NCBI RefSeq assembly: GCF_002198675.1
Contig: NZ_MWLL01000216.1
Span: 1-38,956, forward strand
DNA: 38,956 nt
Direction: 5' to 3'
DNA from: Kineosporia sp. R_H_3
GTDB taxonomy: Bacteria; Actinomycetota; Actinomycetes; Actinomycetales; Kineosporiaceae
Shown here in pieces: positions 32,778-38,956 of this stretch. Below the pieces are notes generated by a model. That model ran no database searches and was not told the DNA's origin. It saw nothing but the letters and a program-made list of their open reading frames with translations. The position numbers were made by a program, and so were the translations under genes. How positions within the stretch are numbered: the stretch's first letter is position 1; every line of letters starts with the position of its first letter.

Positions 32778-33983
32778 TCAGTTGATCGCTGAGCGTGATG
32801 GCGTGTCGGTCGAGGAGCCATCTGCGGCGGGTGTCCCGTCCGCCTCGTCGTCAACCTCGTCGTCCGCCTCGTCGTCAACCTCGTCGTCCGCCTCGTCGTC
32901 CGCCTCGTCGTCCGGTCGCTTCGCCGCGTCCGGCTCCTTCTCGGCGGGCTCGTCCCCGGCGAGGGCGTCCTTGACCTTCGCGTCGGCCGCGTCGGTGTCC
33001 GACGTGTCCTTCGCGTCGTCGTCCGTAAGGTCCGCCCGGTCCTTCGCGTCGTCCTTGAGGTCGGACATCAGGTCGGGCTCGTCGGCCGACGGGTCGACGA
33101 CCGGACGCACGAGCACGCCGTCCCGCCCGGGGTGGCGCCGCGTGACGACGACGAACGCGACGATCGCCCCCACGAGCACGATGATCGACGTCCAGATGTT
33201 GATCCGCAGCCCGAGCACCTTCGTGGCCTCGTCGATCCGCAGCGCCTCGATCCAGAGCCGCCCGCTCGTGTAGACCGCGATGTAGAGCGCAAACAGCCGG
33301 CCGTGCCCGAGCCGGAAGCGCCGGTCCGCCCAGAGCAGCAGCGCGACCCCGGCGGCGTTCCACAGCGACTCGTAGAGGAACGTCGGGTGGAAGGGCCCGT
33401 CCGGGTCGACGATCGGTGCACCCGTCGTGCCGTCGCGCCGCGCCTGCCCGGCGGACTGGTCCCACTCGTAGATCTTCAGGGCCCACGGCAGGTCCGTGGG
33501 CCGGCCGAAGAGCTCGTTGTTGAAGTAGTTGCCCCACCGGCCGAGCGCCTGGGCGGCGAGGATGCCGGGCGCGAGCGCGTCGGCGAGCGGCGGGAGGTAG
33601 ACCCCGCGCCGGCGGGCGCCGATGTAGGCGCCGAGGGCACCGAGCGCGACGGCGCCCCAGATGCCCAGCCCGCCCTGCCAGATGTAGAGCGCCTTGACCG
33701 GGCTCCCGCCCTCGCCGAAGTACGGACCGGGCGTCGTGACGACGTGGTAGATCCGGCCGCCGATGATCCCGAACGGCACGGCCCAGGCGGCGATGTCGAG
33801 GACGACACCCTCCTCGCCGCCACGGGCCGCGTAGCGCTTCTCCCCCATCCGGACCGCGAGGATGATCCCCGCGATGATGCACAGGGCGTACGCCCGCAGC
33901 GGGAACGGCCCGAGGTACCAGACCCCCTGGGTCGGGCTCGGGATGACCGCGTGGAGCGCCGCTCCCGCGGCCGCGGCGGTCAC
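32778..33983 (-). CDS. lgt: Prolipoprotein diacylglyceryl transferase with long acidic C-terminal tail
   Basis: The 401-residue Lgt transfers diacylglycerol from phosphatidylglycerol to lipobox cysteines at the membrane. About 7 membrane helices are visible. Motifs include RAYALCIIAGI, GIIGGRIYHVVT, and the Lgt signature GRWGNYFNNELFGRPTDLPW (about 145-165). HPTFLYESLWN and the YTSGRLWIEALR segment follow. The enzyme proper ends at about residue 285. The next about 115 residues form a strongly acidic, probably disordered cytoplasmic tail rich in Asp, Lys and Ala, including six DDEA/DDEV-type repeats. GTG 33983 overlaps the trpA stop (GTGA), so it is the fourth gene of the trpCBA operon. Its substrates include the three LivK lipoproteins of this window. 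Confidence 0.95.
   Translation of the reverse strand: MTAAAAGAALHAVIPSPTQGVWYLGPFPLRAYALCIIAGIILAVRMGEKRYAARGGEEGVVLDIAAWAVPFGIIGGRIYHVVTTPGPYFGEGGSPVKALYIWQGGLGIWGAVALGALGAYIGARRRGVYLPPLADALAPGILAAQALGRWGNYFNNELFGRPTDLPWALKIYEWDQSAGQARRDGTTGAPIVDPDGPFHPTFLYESLWNAAGVALLLWADRRFRLGHGRLFALYIAVYTSGRLWIEALRIDEATKVLGLRINIWTSIIVLVGAIVAFVVVTRRHPGRDGVLVRPVVDPSADEPDLMSDLKDDAKDRADLTDDDAKDTSDTDAADAKVKDALAGDEPAEKEPDAAKRPDDEADDEADDEVDDEADDEVDDEADGTPAADGSSTDTPSRSAIN
32843..32914. repeat. Six 12-bp tandem repeats in the lgt tail
   Basis: Units CCTCGTCGTCAA and CCTCGTCGTCCG alternate (units 1 and 3 end AA, the rest CG). They code for Asp-Asp-Glu-Val/Ala repeats in the C-terminal tail of Lgt. Being a multiple of 3, gain or loss of units keeps the frame, so length variation between strains is likely. 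Confidence 0.9.
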
Positions 33984-34795
33984 GCCGTGCGGCCTTCGCG
34001 GACCCCGGCCGCGAGGTCCGCCGCGAGCGCGCGGAGCGCGTCGAGCCCGGACTCGCGGTCCGGTGCGTCGGCGAGCACCTTGACGAACGCCGAGCCGACG
34101 ATGACGCCGTCCGCGAACGCGGCCACCTCGGCGGCCTGCGCGCGGTTCGAGACGCCGAGGCCGACGCAGACGGGCAGGTCGGTGACGGCCTTGGTGCGGG
34201 CGACGAGCGCCTCCGCGGCGTTCCCGACGGTGCCCCGGGTGCCGGTGACCCCCATCGTCGACGCCGCGTAGACGAAACCGCGGCAGGCCCGGACGGTCGA
34301 GACGAGCCGCTCGTCGGTCGACGACGGGGCGACGAGGAAGACCTTGTCGAGGTCGTGCTTGTCGGCGGCGGCGAACCACTCGTCGGCCTCGTCGGGGATG
34401 AGGTCCGGCGTGATGAGACCGGCACCGCCCGCGTCGGCGAGGTCGGCGGCGAACCGCTCGACGCCGTACCGGTCGACGAGGTTCCAGTAGGTCATGACGA
34501 GCGGGACCGCACCGGCGTCCGCGACGGCGCGGACCGCGAGGAACGCGTCCCGGGGCCGGGCACCGCGCTCGAGCGCCGCCTCGACGGCGTGCTGGATGAC
34601 CGGACCGTCCATGAGCGGGTCGGAGTACGGGACGCCGACCTCGACGATGTCGGCACCGCCCTCGACGAGGGCGCGGCACGCGGCCACGGAGTCGTCGACG
34701 GTCGGGAAGCCGACGGGCAGGTAGGCGACGAGTGCGGCGCGGCCCTCGGCGCGCGCGTCGGCGAGGACGTCGCCGACCCGGGTGTGCGCGCTCAC
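33980..34795 (-). CDS. trpA: Tryptophan synthase alpha subunit
   Basis: The 271-residue TIM barrel cleaves indole-3-glycerol phosphate to indole and glyceraldehyde 3-phosphate. Catalytic E52 and D63 lie in [18 protein letters not shown]. The phosphate-binding loops GVTGTRG and VGSAFVK are present. GTG 34795 overlaps the trpB stop (GTGA), consistent with coupling of the alpha2beta2 subunits. The upstream in-frame extension is antisense-like and rejected. It ends 4 nt into lgt. Confidence 0.96.
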   Translation of the reverse strand: MSAHTRVGDVLADARAEGRAALVAYLPVGFPTVDDSVAACRALVEGGADIVEVGVPYSDPLMDGPVIQHAVEAALERGARPRDAFLAVRAVADAGAVPLVMTYWNLVDRYGVERFAADLADAGGAGLITPDLIPDEADEWFAAADKHDLDKVFLVAPSSTDERLVSTVRACRGFVYAASTMGVTGTRGTVGNAAEALVARTKAVTDLPVCVGLGVSNRAQAAEVAAFADGVIVGSAFVKVLADAPDRESGLDALRALAADLAAGVREGRTA

Positions 34796-36066
34796 CGGTC
34801 GCCCGCCTCGGTGCCCTCGGCCGTCACCGCGGGGGTCTGCTCGGCGTCCGGCACGAGGCCGAACCAGCGGGCGGCGGTGTCGACGTCCTTGTCGCCGCGA
34901 CCGGACAGGTTCACCAGGACGATGCCGTCCGGGCCGAGGCGCTGCCCCGCCCGCAGCGCGCCCGCGAGGGCGTGGGCGCTCTCGATGGCGGGGATGATGC
35001 CCTCGGTGCGGCAGAGCAGGCGGAAGGCCTCCATCGCCTCGGCGTCGGTGACCGGCTCGTAGGTCGCCCGGCCGATCTCGTGGAGCCACGAGTGCTCCGG
35101 CCCGACGCCCGGGTAGTCCAGGCCGGCCGAGATCGAGTGGCTCTCGACGGTCTGGCCGTCCTCGTCCTGCAGCACGAAGGTGCGGTTGCCGTGGAGCACG
35201 CCGGGCAGGCCGCCGGTGATGGACGACGCGTGCCGGCCGGTGTCGACGCCGTCGCCGCCCGCCTCGAGACCGAGCAGCGCCACGCCCGCGTCGTCGAGGA
35301 ACGCGTGGAAGATCCCGATCGCGTTGCTGCCGCCGCCGACGCACGCGACGACGACGTCCGGCAGCCGGCCGACGAGGTCGAGCACCTGCTGCCGGGCCTC
35401 GACGCCGATGATCCGGTGGAAGTCGCGGACCATCGTCGGGAACGGGTGCGGGCCGGCGACCGTGCCGAGCAGGTAGTGCGTGTCGGCCACGTTCGTGACC
35501 CAGTCGCGCATCGCCTCGTTGATGGCGTCCTTGAGGGTCCGCGAGCCCGCGGTGACCGGGATCACCTCGGCGCCGAGGAGCTTCATCCGGGCGACGTTGA
35601 GCGACTGCCGGCGGGTGTCCTCCTCGCCCATGTAGATGACGCAGTCGAGGTCGAGCAGGGCGGCCGCGGTGGCCGTGGCGACACCGTGCTGACCGGCCCC
35701 GGTCTCGGCGATGACCCGCTTCTTGCCCATCCGCTTCGTGAGGAGCGCCTGGCCGAGCACGTTGTTGATCTTGTGCGAGCCGGTGTGGTTGAGGTCCTCG
35801 CGCTTGAGGAGCACCCGGGCGCCGCCCGCGTGCGCGGCGAACCGCTTGGCCTCGGTGAGGATGCTCGGGCGGCCGGAGTAGGTGCGGTGCAGGTGGTCGA
35901 GCTCGGCGGTGAACGCCGGGTCGGCCATCGCGGCGGTGAACTCGCGGTCGAGCTCGTCGAGCGCGGCGACGAGCGCCTCCGGGACGAACCGGCCGCCGAA
36001 GCGGCCGAAGTACGGGCCGCGGTGGGCCGTCAGGGCCTGCACGGGCAGGTCGGTCGGGGCGCTCAC
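34792..36066 (-). CDS. trpB: Tryptophan synthase beta subunit
   Basis: The 424-residue PLP enzyme joins indole and serine. The PLP lysine is K99 in [10 protein letters not shown], the phosphate loop is [10 protein letters not shown], and the substrate loop [12 protein letters not shown] and monovalent-cation region near [10 protein letters not shown] are intact. It is a TrpB1 type that works with TrpA. The C-terminal about 20 residues ([22 protein letters not shown]) form a short acidic tail. GTG 36066 has GAAGGGA 8 nt upstream and gives the family length. A 52-nt gap with a hairpin separates it from trpC. Confidence 0.96.
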   Translation of the reverse strand: MSAPTDLPVQALTAHRGPYFGRFGGRFVPEALVAALDELDREFTAAMADPAFTAELDHLHRTYSGRPSILTEAKRFAAHAGGARVLLKREDLNHTGSHKINNVLGQALLTKRMGKKRVIAETGAGQHGVATATAAALLDLDCVIYMGEEDTRRQSLNVARMKLLGAEVIPVTAGSRTLKDAINEAMRDWVTNVADTHYLLGTVAGPHPFPTMVRDFHRIIGVEARQQVLDLVGRLPDVVVACVGGGSNAIGIFHAFLDDAGVALLGLEAGGDGVDTGRHASSITGGLPGVLHGNRTFVLQDEDGQTVESHSISAGLDYPGVGPEHSWLHEIGRATYEPVTDAEAMEAFRLLCRTEGIIPAIESAHALAGALRAGQRLGPDGIVLVNLSGRGDKDVDTAARWFGLVPDAEQTPAVTAEGTEAGDR

Positions 36067-36086
36067 AGGACGTTTCCCTTCGGTCG

Positions 36087-36114
36087 GGCGGCGGGTCAGC
36101 GTGCTGACGCCGCC
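36087..36114 (-). other. Intercistronic hairpin between trpC and trpB
   Basis: GGCGGC (36087-36092) pairs with GCCGCC (36109-36114). After a 2-nt bulge, GTCA pairs with TGAC around a 6-nt loop. It fills most of the 52-nt gap and ends upstream of the trpB ribosome-binding site. It could be an mRNA-processing or stability element or a weak attenuator. Confidence 0.45.
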
Positions 36115-36118
36115 TGCC

Positions 36119-36931
36119 TCACTTGCGGACCGCGCGCAGCGCGGGGTGGGCGCCGGCGGCGACGAGGTCGGCCACCGCCGAGCGCGGGTCCTTGCCGGTC
36201 ACGAGACTCTCACCGACGAGGACGGCGTGCGCGCCGGCCCTCGCGAACTCGAGGACGTCGTGCGGCCCGCGGACGCCGGACTCGGCGATCCGGTAGATCC
36301 CGCCGGGGATCGACGGGCAGACCCGGGCGAAGACCTGACGGTCGACCTCGAGGGTCTTGAGGTTGCGGCAGTTCACCCCGATGACCCGGGCGCCGGCGTC
36401 GACCGCCCGCTGCACCTCGACCTCGTCGTGGACCTCGACGAGCGCGGTCATCCCGAGCGAGTGGACCCGCTCGACGAGCGAGACGAGGGCCTCCTGCTCG
36501 AGCGCCGCGACGATGAGGAGGACGACGTCCGCGCCGTGCGCCCGCGCCTCCCAGACCTGGTAGGCGGAGACGATGAAGTCCTTGCGCAGCACCGGGATGT
36601 CGACGGCCGCGCGGACGGCGGCGAGGTCGGCGAGGCTGCCGCCGAAGCGGCGCTCCTCGGTGAGCACGGAGATGACGCTGGCACCGCCGGACTCGTAGTC
36701 GGCCGCGAGACCGGCCGGGTCCGCGATCGCCGCGAGGGCCCCCTTGCTCGGGCTCGAGCGCTTGACCTCGGCGATGACCTTGACGGTCTCGCCCTCCCGC
36801 AGCACCGACTCGGCGGCGAGCGCCGACGGTCGGGCCGCGGCCATGGCCTGGAGCGACTCGAGGCTCGTGGCGGCCTGACGGCCGACGAGGTCCTCACGGA
36901 CACCCGCGAGGATGTCGTCGAGCACGGTCAC
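36119..36931 (-). CDS. trpC: Indole-3-glycerol phosphate synthase
   Basis: The 270-residue TIM barrel closes the indole ring in tryptophan synthesis. The catalytic region [15 protein letters not shown] (E55, K57, K63) is present, along with [45 protein letters not shown] and [14 protein letters not shown] 36931 follows an AGGGGG stretch 6 nt upstream; GTG 36925 two codons later is an alternative. It is a single-function TrpC, with no TrpF fused. It is the first gene of trpC-trpB-trpA-lgt. trpE, trpD and trpF are not in the window. Confidence 0.96.
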   Translation of the reverse strand: MTVLDDILAGVREDLVGRQAATSLESLQAMAAARPSALAAESVLREGETVKVIAEVKRSSPSKGALAAIADPAGLAADYESGGASVISVLTEERRFGGSLADLAAVRAAVDIPVLRKDFIVSAYQVWEARAHGADVVLLIVAALEQEALVSLVERVHSLGMTALVEVHDEVEVQRAVDAGARVIGVNCRNLKTLEVDRQVFARVCPSIPGGIYRIAESGVRGPHDVLEFARAGAHAVLVGESLVTGKDPRSAVADLVAAGAHPALRAVRK

Positions 36932-36975
36932 GCGTGGCCCCCTGTCTGAGTGGCGGACGCCTCAGATCGTACCGA

Positions 36976-37000
36976 CCCCGGACGCCTCCCCCGTCCGGGG
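36976..37000 (-). terminator. Hairpin between the DUF2752 gene and trpC
   Basis: A 9-bp perfect stem (36976-36984 with 36992-37000, CCCCGGACG arm) has a 7-nt loop, 34 nt past the DUF2752 stop and 44 nt before trpC. Confidence 0.6.
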
Positions 37001-37003
37001 GCA

Positions 37004-37033
37004 CGGACCGGGGCGGACCGGGGCGGACCGGGC
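37004..37033. repeat. Three near-perfect 10-bp tandem repeats
   Basis: CGGACCGGGG occurs at 37004-37013 and 37014-37023, then CGGACCGGGC at 37024-37033, directly after the DUF2752 stop. No function is evident. Confidence 0.7.
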
Positions 37034-37034
37034 G

Positions 37035-37436
37035 TCAGGGGGCGAGCCACTCCAGACCAGGCAGGTTGCGCAGCAGCCAGAACCCGAGGATGACCCCGAG
37101 CAGCGACCAGACCGCCCAGGGCGGTGCCGCCCACGTCCGGGCGCGGCCCCGGGCGGCGCGCCGGGTCCAGCGCAGCCAGGTCCACAGCAGCAGCGGGACG
37201 GCGGCGACGGTGAGCGGGTTGCGGTCGACGGCCGTGAGCAGGTCCAGGTGCGCCATCGCGTGGATCGCCCGCAGCGAGCCGCAGCCGGGGCAGTAGAACC
37301 CGGTGACGAACAGGAACGGGCACGTCGGGTAGTGCCCCGCCTGGTTCGGGTCGACGGCCCCGACGTACCCGACGACGGCCGCGGCCAGGGCGGCGGCCGC
37401 GGCCGGGCCCGCGAGCCGCCGCACCGCCGACGTCAC
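37035..37436 (-). CDS. DUF2752 small membrane protein
   Basis: The 133-residue protein has about three membrane helices. The DUF2752 signature is CPFLFVTGFYCPGCGSLRA (C39, C49, C52), followed by IHAMAHLDLLTAVDRNPL. The CxxC arrangement could bind metal or form a disulfide, but the family function is unknown. GTG 37436 overlaps the stop of the upstream CD225-type gene (GTGA), so the two are one operon. The Trp/Arg-rich segment between helices 2 and 3 is positively charged and probably cytoplasmic. Its position near trp genes recurs in actinomycetes. Confidence 0.85.
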   Translation of the reverse strand: MTSAVRRLAGPAAAAALAAAVVGYVGAVDPNQAGHYPTCPFLFVTGFYCPGCGSLRAIHAMAHLDLLTAVDRNPLTVAAVPLLLWTWLRWTRRAARGRARTWAAPPWAVWSLLGVILGFWLLRNLPGLEWLAP

Positions 37437-37879
37437 GGGGCCGTGGAGGCGGTACCGAGCGCGAGCGCGAAGATGCCCACGTAGAAGATCCCGATGAGCA
37501 CGAGCACGACGGCCTGGACGCCGGCGCTCCAGATCGCGAACTGCTTGGCCTTGCGCGCCGACTCGGTCGCCCCGGCGACGTCGCCCCGCAGCCACTTGTC
37601 GTTGACCTGGGCCGCGTACACGATCGAGACGATCCCCAGCGGCAGGCAGCAGAGCACCGTCGACAGGATCGCCCAGACGAGGAAGTTGTCCGGCGGCGGC
37701 CCCGCGGGCGCACCGTAGACCGGCTGCGCGGGGTAGCCGCCCGGGTAGGCACCGGGCTGCTGGTAGGCGGGCGGCTGCGCAGGACCGGGTTGGCCGTAGG
37801 GCGCGGGCTGGCCGTAGGGCGCCGGGGCACCCGGGTCGGGCTCGGGGGCGGACGGCGGGTACGGGCCGTCAGTACTCAT
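37433..37879 (-). CDS. CD225/dispanin-type small membrane protein, copy 1
   Basis: The 148-residue protein has a Pro/Tyr/Gln-rich N-terminus (about 1-64, with PYGQPAPYGQP repeats). A first helix, FLVWAILSTVLCCLPLGIVSIVYA, carries the CD225 C-C-P-L-G signature; a charged loop follows (QVNDKWLRGDVAGATESARKAKQF), then a second helix. This is the interferon-induced transmembrane/dispanin fold in bacterial form, function unknown. ATG 37879 has GGAGAGG about 9 nt upstream. An earlier in-frame ATG (37942) lies in the terminator of copy 2 and is rejected. It overlaps the DUF2752 gene by 4 nt. Confidence 0.87.
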   Translation of the reverse strand: MSTDGPYPPSAPEPDPGAPAPYGQPAPYGQPGPAQPPAYQQPGAYPGGYPAQPVYGAPAGPPPDNFLVWAILSTVLCCLPLGIVSIVYAAQVNDKWLRGDVAGATESARKAKQFAIWSAGVQAVVLVLIGIFYVGIFALALGTASTAP

Positions 37880-37928
37880 CGGGGTGACCTCTCCGTACAG
37901 GATCGGGGGCAGGGGGACGACGACGGAG

Positions 37929-37953
37929 CCGCAGGCCCGCAAGGGGCCTGCGG
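37929..37953 (-). terminator. Terminator-type hairpin after CD225-type copy 2
   Basis: A perfect 10-bp stem (37929-37938 with 37944-37953, CCGCAGGCCC arm) has a 5-nt loop, 17 nt past the stop at 37970. Confidence 0.75.
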
Positions 37954-37969
37954 ACCCGTCGTGCGGAGG

Positions 37970-38284
37970 TCAGCTACCGGCGCTCAGCGCGGCGATGTTC
38001 ACGCCGAGGCTGATGACACCGACGATGACGCCGATGATCGTCGCCCACAGGGCGAACTGCTTCGCCTTGCGCGACGACTCCTGCGCACCGGCGACGTCGC
38101 CCTGCGCCCACTTGCCGTTGACCTGGGCCGCGAACACGATCGCCGGGATGGCGAGCGGCCAGCAGCAGAAGATCGTGAGGATCGACCAGATCAGGTAGTT
38201 CGGCGGCGGCGGGCCGCCGGCGGGCTGCCCCGGGGGCACGGCCCCGTAGGGCGGCGGGGGCGGCGGTGCACCGTATTCGGACAT
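37970..38284 (-). CDS. CD225/dispanin-type small membrane protein, copy 2
   Basis: The 104-residue protein has a Pro-rich N-terminus (1-29, runs of six to seven Pro), helix YLIWSILTIFCCWPLAIPAIVFA with the CD225 CC-P-L pattern, loop QVNGKWAQGDVAGAQESSRKAKQF almost the same as in copy 1, and a second helix. The two copies clearly arose by duplication, with the N-terminus diverging in length. ATG 38284 has GGAGAG about 3 nt upstream. TAGCGT (minus, 38332-38337) is a likely -10, and a GGCCCT-CGTC-AGGGCC hairpin (38305-38320) lies in the leader. It is separately terminated from copy 1. Confidence 0.87.
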   Translation of the reverse strand: MSEYGAPPPPPPYGAVPPGQPAGGPPPPNYLIWSILTIFCCWPLAIPAIVFAAQVNGKWAQGDVAGAQESSRKAKQFALWATIIGVIVGVISLGVNIAALSAGS

Positions 38285-38331
38285 GACTCTCCATCCCGAG
38301 TTGAGGCCCTCGTCAGGGCCGATGGCGGATC

Positions 38332-38337
38332 ACGCTA
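38332..38337 (-). promoter_or_regulatory. -10-like hexamer of CD225-type copy 2
   Basis: TAGCGT on the minus strand lies 47 nt before ATG 38284. The rest of the 223-nt gap up to the next gene holds the hairpin at 38453-38480 and nothing else recognised. Confidence 0.4.
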
Positions 38338-38452
38338 GTGGTCCGCGGACGGCGATCATGGCACCGGGGCGCCGTCCGGGACCGGCGTTTCGCGCCACTC
38401 GTCACCGCTGCCGGGGCAGGACGGCGTACCGGCCCCGGCCCCTCACGCACGT

Positions 38453-38480
38453 GCGACCGGGCCCCGAGGGGCCCGGTCGC
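38453..38480 (-). terminator. Strong hairpin after the right-edge gene
   Basis: A perfect 12-bp stem (38453-38464 with 38469-38480, GCGACCGGGCCC arm) has a stable CGAG tetraloop. It is 27 nt past the stop at 38508. Confidence 0.78.
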
Positions 38481-38507
38481 GCGTCCGCACGTTGTCGGTC
38501 GAGGCGC

Positions 38508-38956
38508 TCAGCTGCCGGTGAAGACGTTCCCGAGCCCGAGGAAGAGGCCGCCGACGAGCGACAGCGCACCGAGGCCGATCGCGACGAAGCCGACGATCTT
38601 CGCGGTCTGGGCGTTGCCCGGCAGGCCCTGCTTCTCGGCCTGCGTCGCCATGACGACCGAGGCGATGCCGAGACCGAGGCCGACGATCGAGCAGCACAGC
38701 GCCATGACGATGCCGGCGATGCCGAGGTAGAGCGCCGTCTTGACCTTCGAGTCCGTGGCACCGGCGACCGGGTAGCCGCCGGGCGCACCGGCGTAGGGCG
38801 GCGGGGCGCCGTACGGCTGCTGGGGCGCGCCGTACTGCGGCTGCTGCGGGGTCCCGTACTGCGGCGGCTGCGGCGCGCCGTACTGCGGGGGCTGCTGGGG
38901 GGCGCCGTACTGCGGCGCGCCGGGGGCCGCCGGCGGCTCCGAGCCGTAGGCCGGCG
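38508..38956 (-). CDS. Proline/glutamine-rich small membrane protein, DUF4190-like (5' end outside window)
   Basis: About 149 C-terminal residues are visible and the frame is open to the window edge. The first about 60 are Gln/Pro/Tyr/Gly repeats of the type PQYGAPQQP, probably a disordered cytoplasmic tail. After DSKVKTAL come two helices (LGIAGIVMALCCSIVGLGLGIASVVMA and IVGFVAIGLGALSLVGGLFLG) joined by TQAEKQGLPGNAQTAK. Layout and the CC pair resemble the neighbouring CD225-type proteins, but the loop is different, and a DUF4190-type label fits better. Function is unknown. It is on the same strand as the neighbours and is separately terminated. Confidence 0.75.
   Translation of the reverse strand, partial: PAYGSEPPAAPGAPQYGAPQQPPQYGAPQPPQYGTPQQPQYGAPQQPYGAPPPYAGAPGGYPVAGATDSKVKTALYLGIAGIVMALCCSIVGLGLGIASVVMATQAEKQGLPGNAQTAKIVGFVAIGLGALSLVGGLFLGLGNVFTGS

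Noticed and set aside
32843-32914. Regular repeats considered as a CRISPR-like array
   Set aside because: The units are contiguous 12-mers without spacers and encode an in-frame acidic peptide repeat in Lgt.
36932-37034. A trp leader peptide or attenuator before trpC
   Set aside because: No short frame with tandem Trp codons was found. The hairpin here is better explained as the terminator of the DUF2752 gene.
37880-37942. Earlier ATG (37942) for CD225-type copy 1
   Set aside because: The added segment overlaps the terminator hairpin of copy 2 and lacks the family pattern. ATG 37879 has a good ribosome-binding site.

Overview
The window is about 39 kb of very GC-rich DNA with dense gene packing, many GTG starts and 1-4 nt overlaps between neighbouring genes. 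Gene content (ANTAR regulator PdtaR, DUF2613 small protein, AftD-type arabinofuranosyltransferase, trpCBA-lgt-gltBD-pyk order) points to the chromosome of a Gram-positive actinomycete, probably Micrococcales or a nearby order. That placement is inference from synteny and composition. No plasmid, phage, insertion-sequence or CRISPR signature was seen.

Region 1 (1-11.4 kb) is a cell-envelope glycan module: the 3' end of an unrecognised gene coupled to a membrane acyltransferase (+), an operon of a methyltransferase and a 1430-aa AftD-like GT-C enzyme (-), a divergent GT4 glycosyltransferase (+), a small DUF2613-like membrane protein and a 608-aa polytopic protein (-), and a flippase-like exporter (+). 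The set resembles the mycobacterial Rv0224c-Rv0228/Rv0236c neighbourhood. Two convergent overlaps are unusually long: aftD runs 222 nt into the acyltransferase gene, and the DUF2613-like gene lies wholly inside the 3' end of the glycosyltransferase gene on the other strand.

Region 2 (11.4-24.7 kb) holds polA, a GNAT acetyltransferase, and a complete branched-chain amino-acid-type ABC importer. The importer is transcribed leftward as livK3-livK2-livK1-livH-livM-livG-livF. Each of the three paralogous lipoprotein binding-protein genes has its own promoter-like hexamer 50-53 nt upstream and its own strong hairpin downstream, whereas livHMGF are overlapped or tightly spaced. This architecture should give an excess of binding proteins over permease. 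pdtaR follows, on the same strand.

Region 3 (24.7-37 kb) is housekeeping: tRNA-Leu(CAA), pyk, the glutamate synthase operon gltB-gltD, and the tryptophan operon trpC-trpB-trpA-lgt. Lgt would lipidate the lipobox cysteines of the three LivK proteins seen in this window. Its own C-terminus is a long acidic tail containing a 12-bp tandem repeat.

Region 4 (37-39 kb) has a DUF2752 protein and two CD225-type proline-rich small membrane proteins, plus a third similar-looking proline-rich membrane protein cut by the window edge. All are on the minus strand and most are followed by strong hairpins.

The most unusual material is the AftD-centred glycan module with its nested antisense genes, and the livK promoter region, which carries a 12-nt phased triple repeat and an 11-mer shared with the livK2 promoter.
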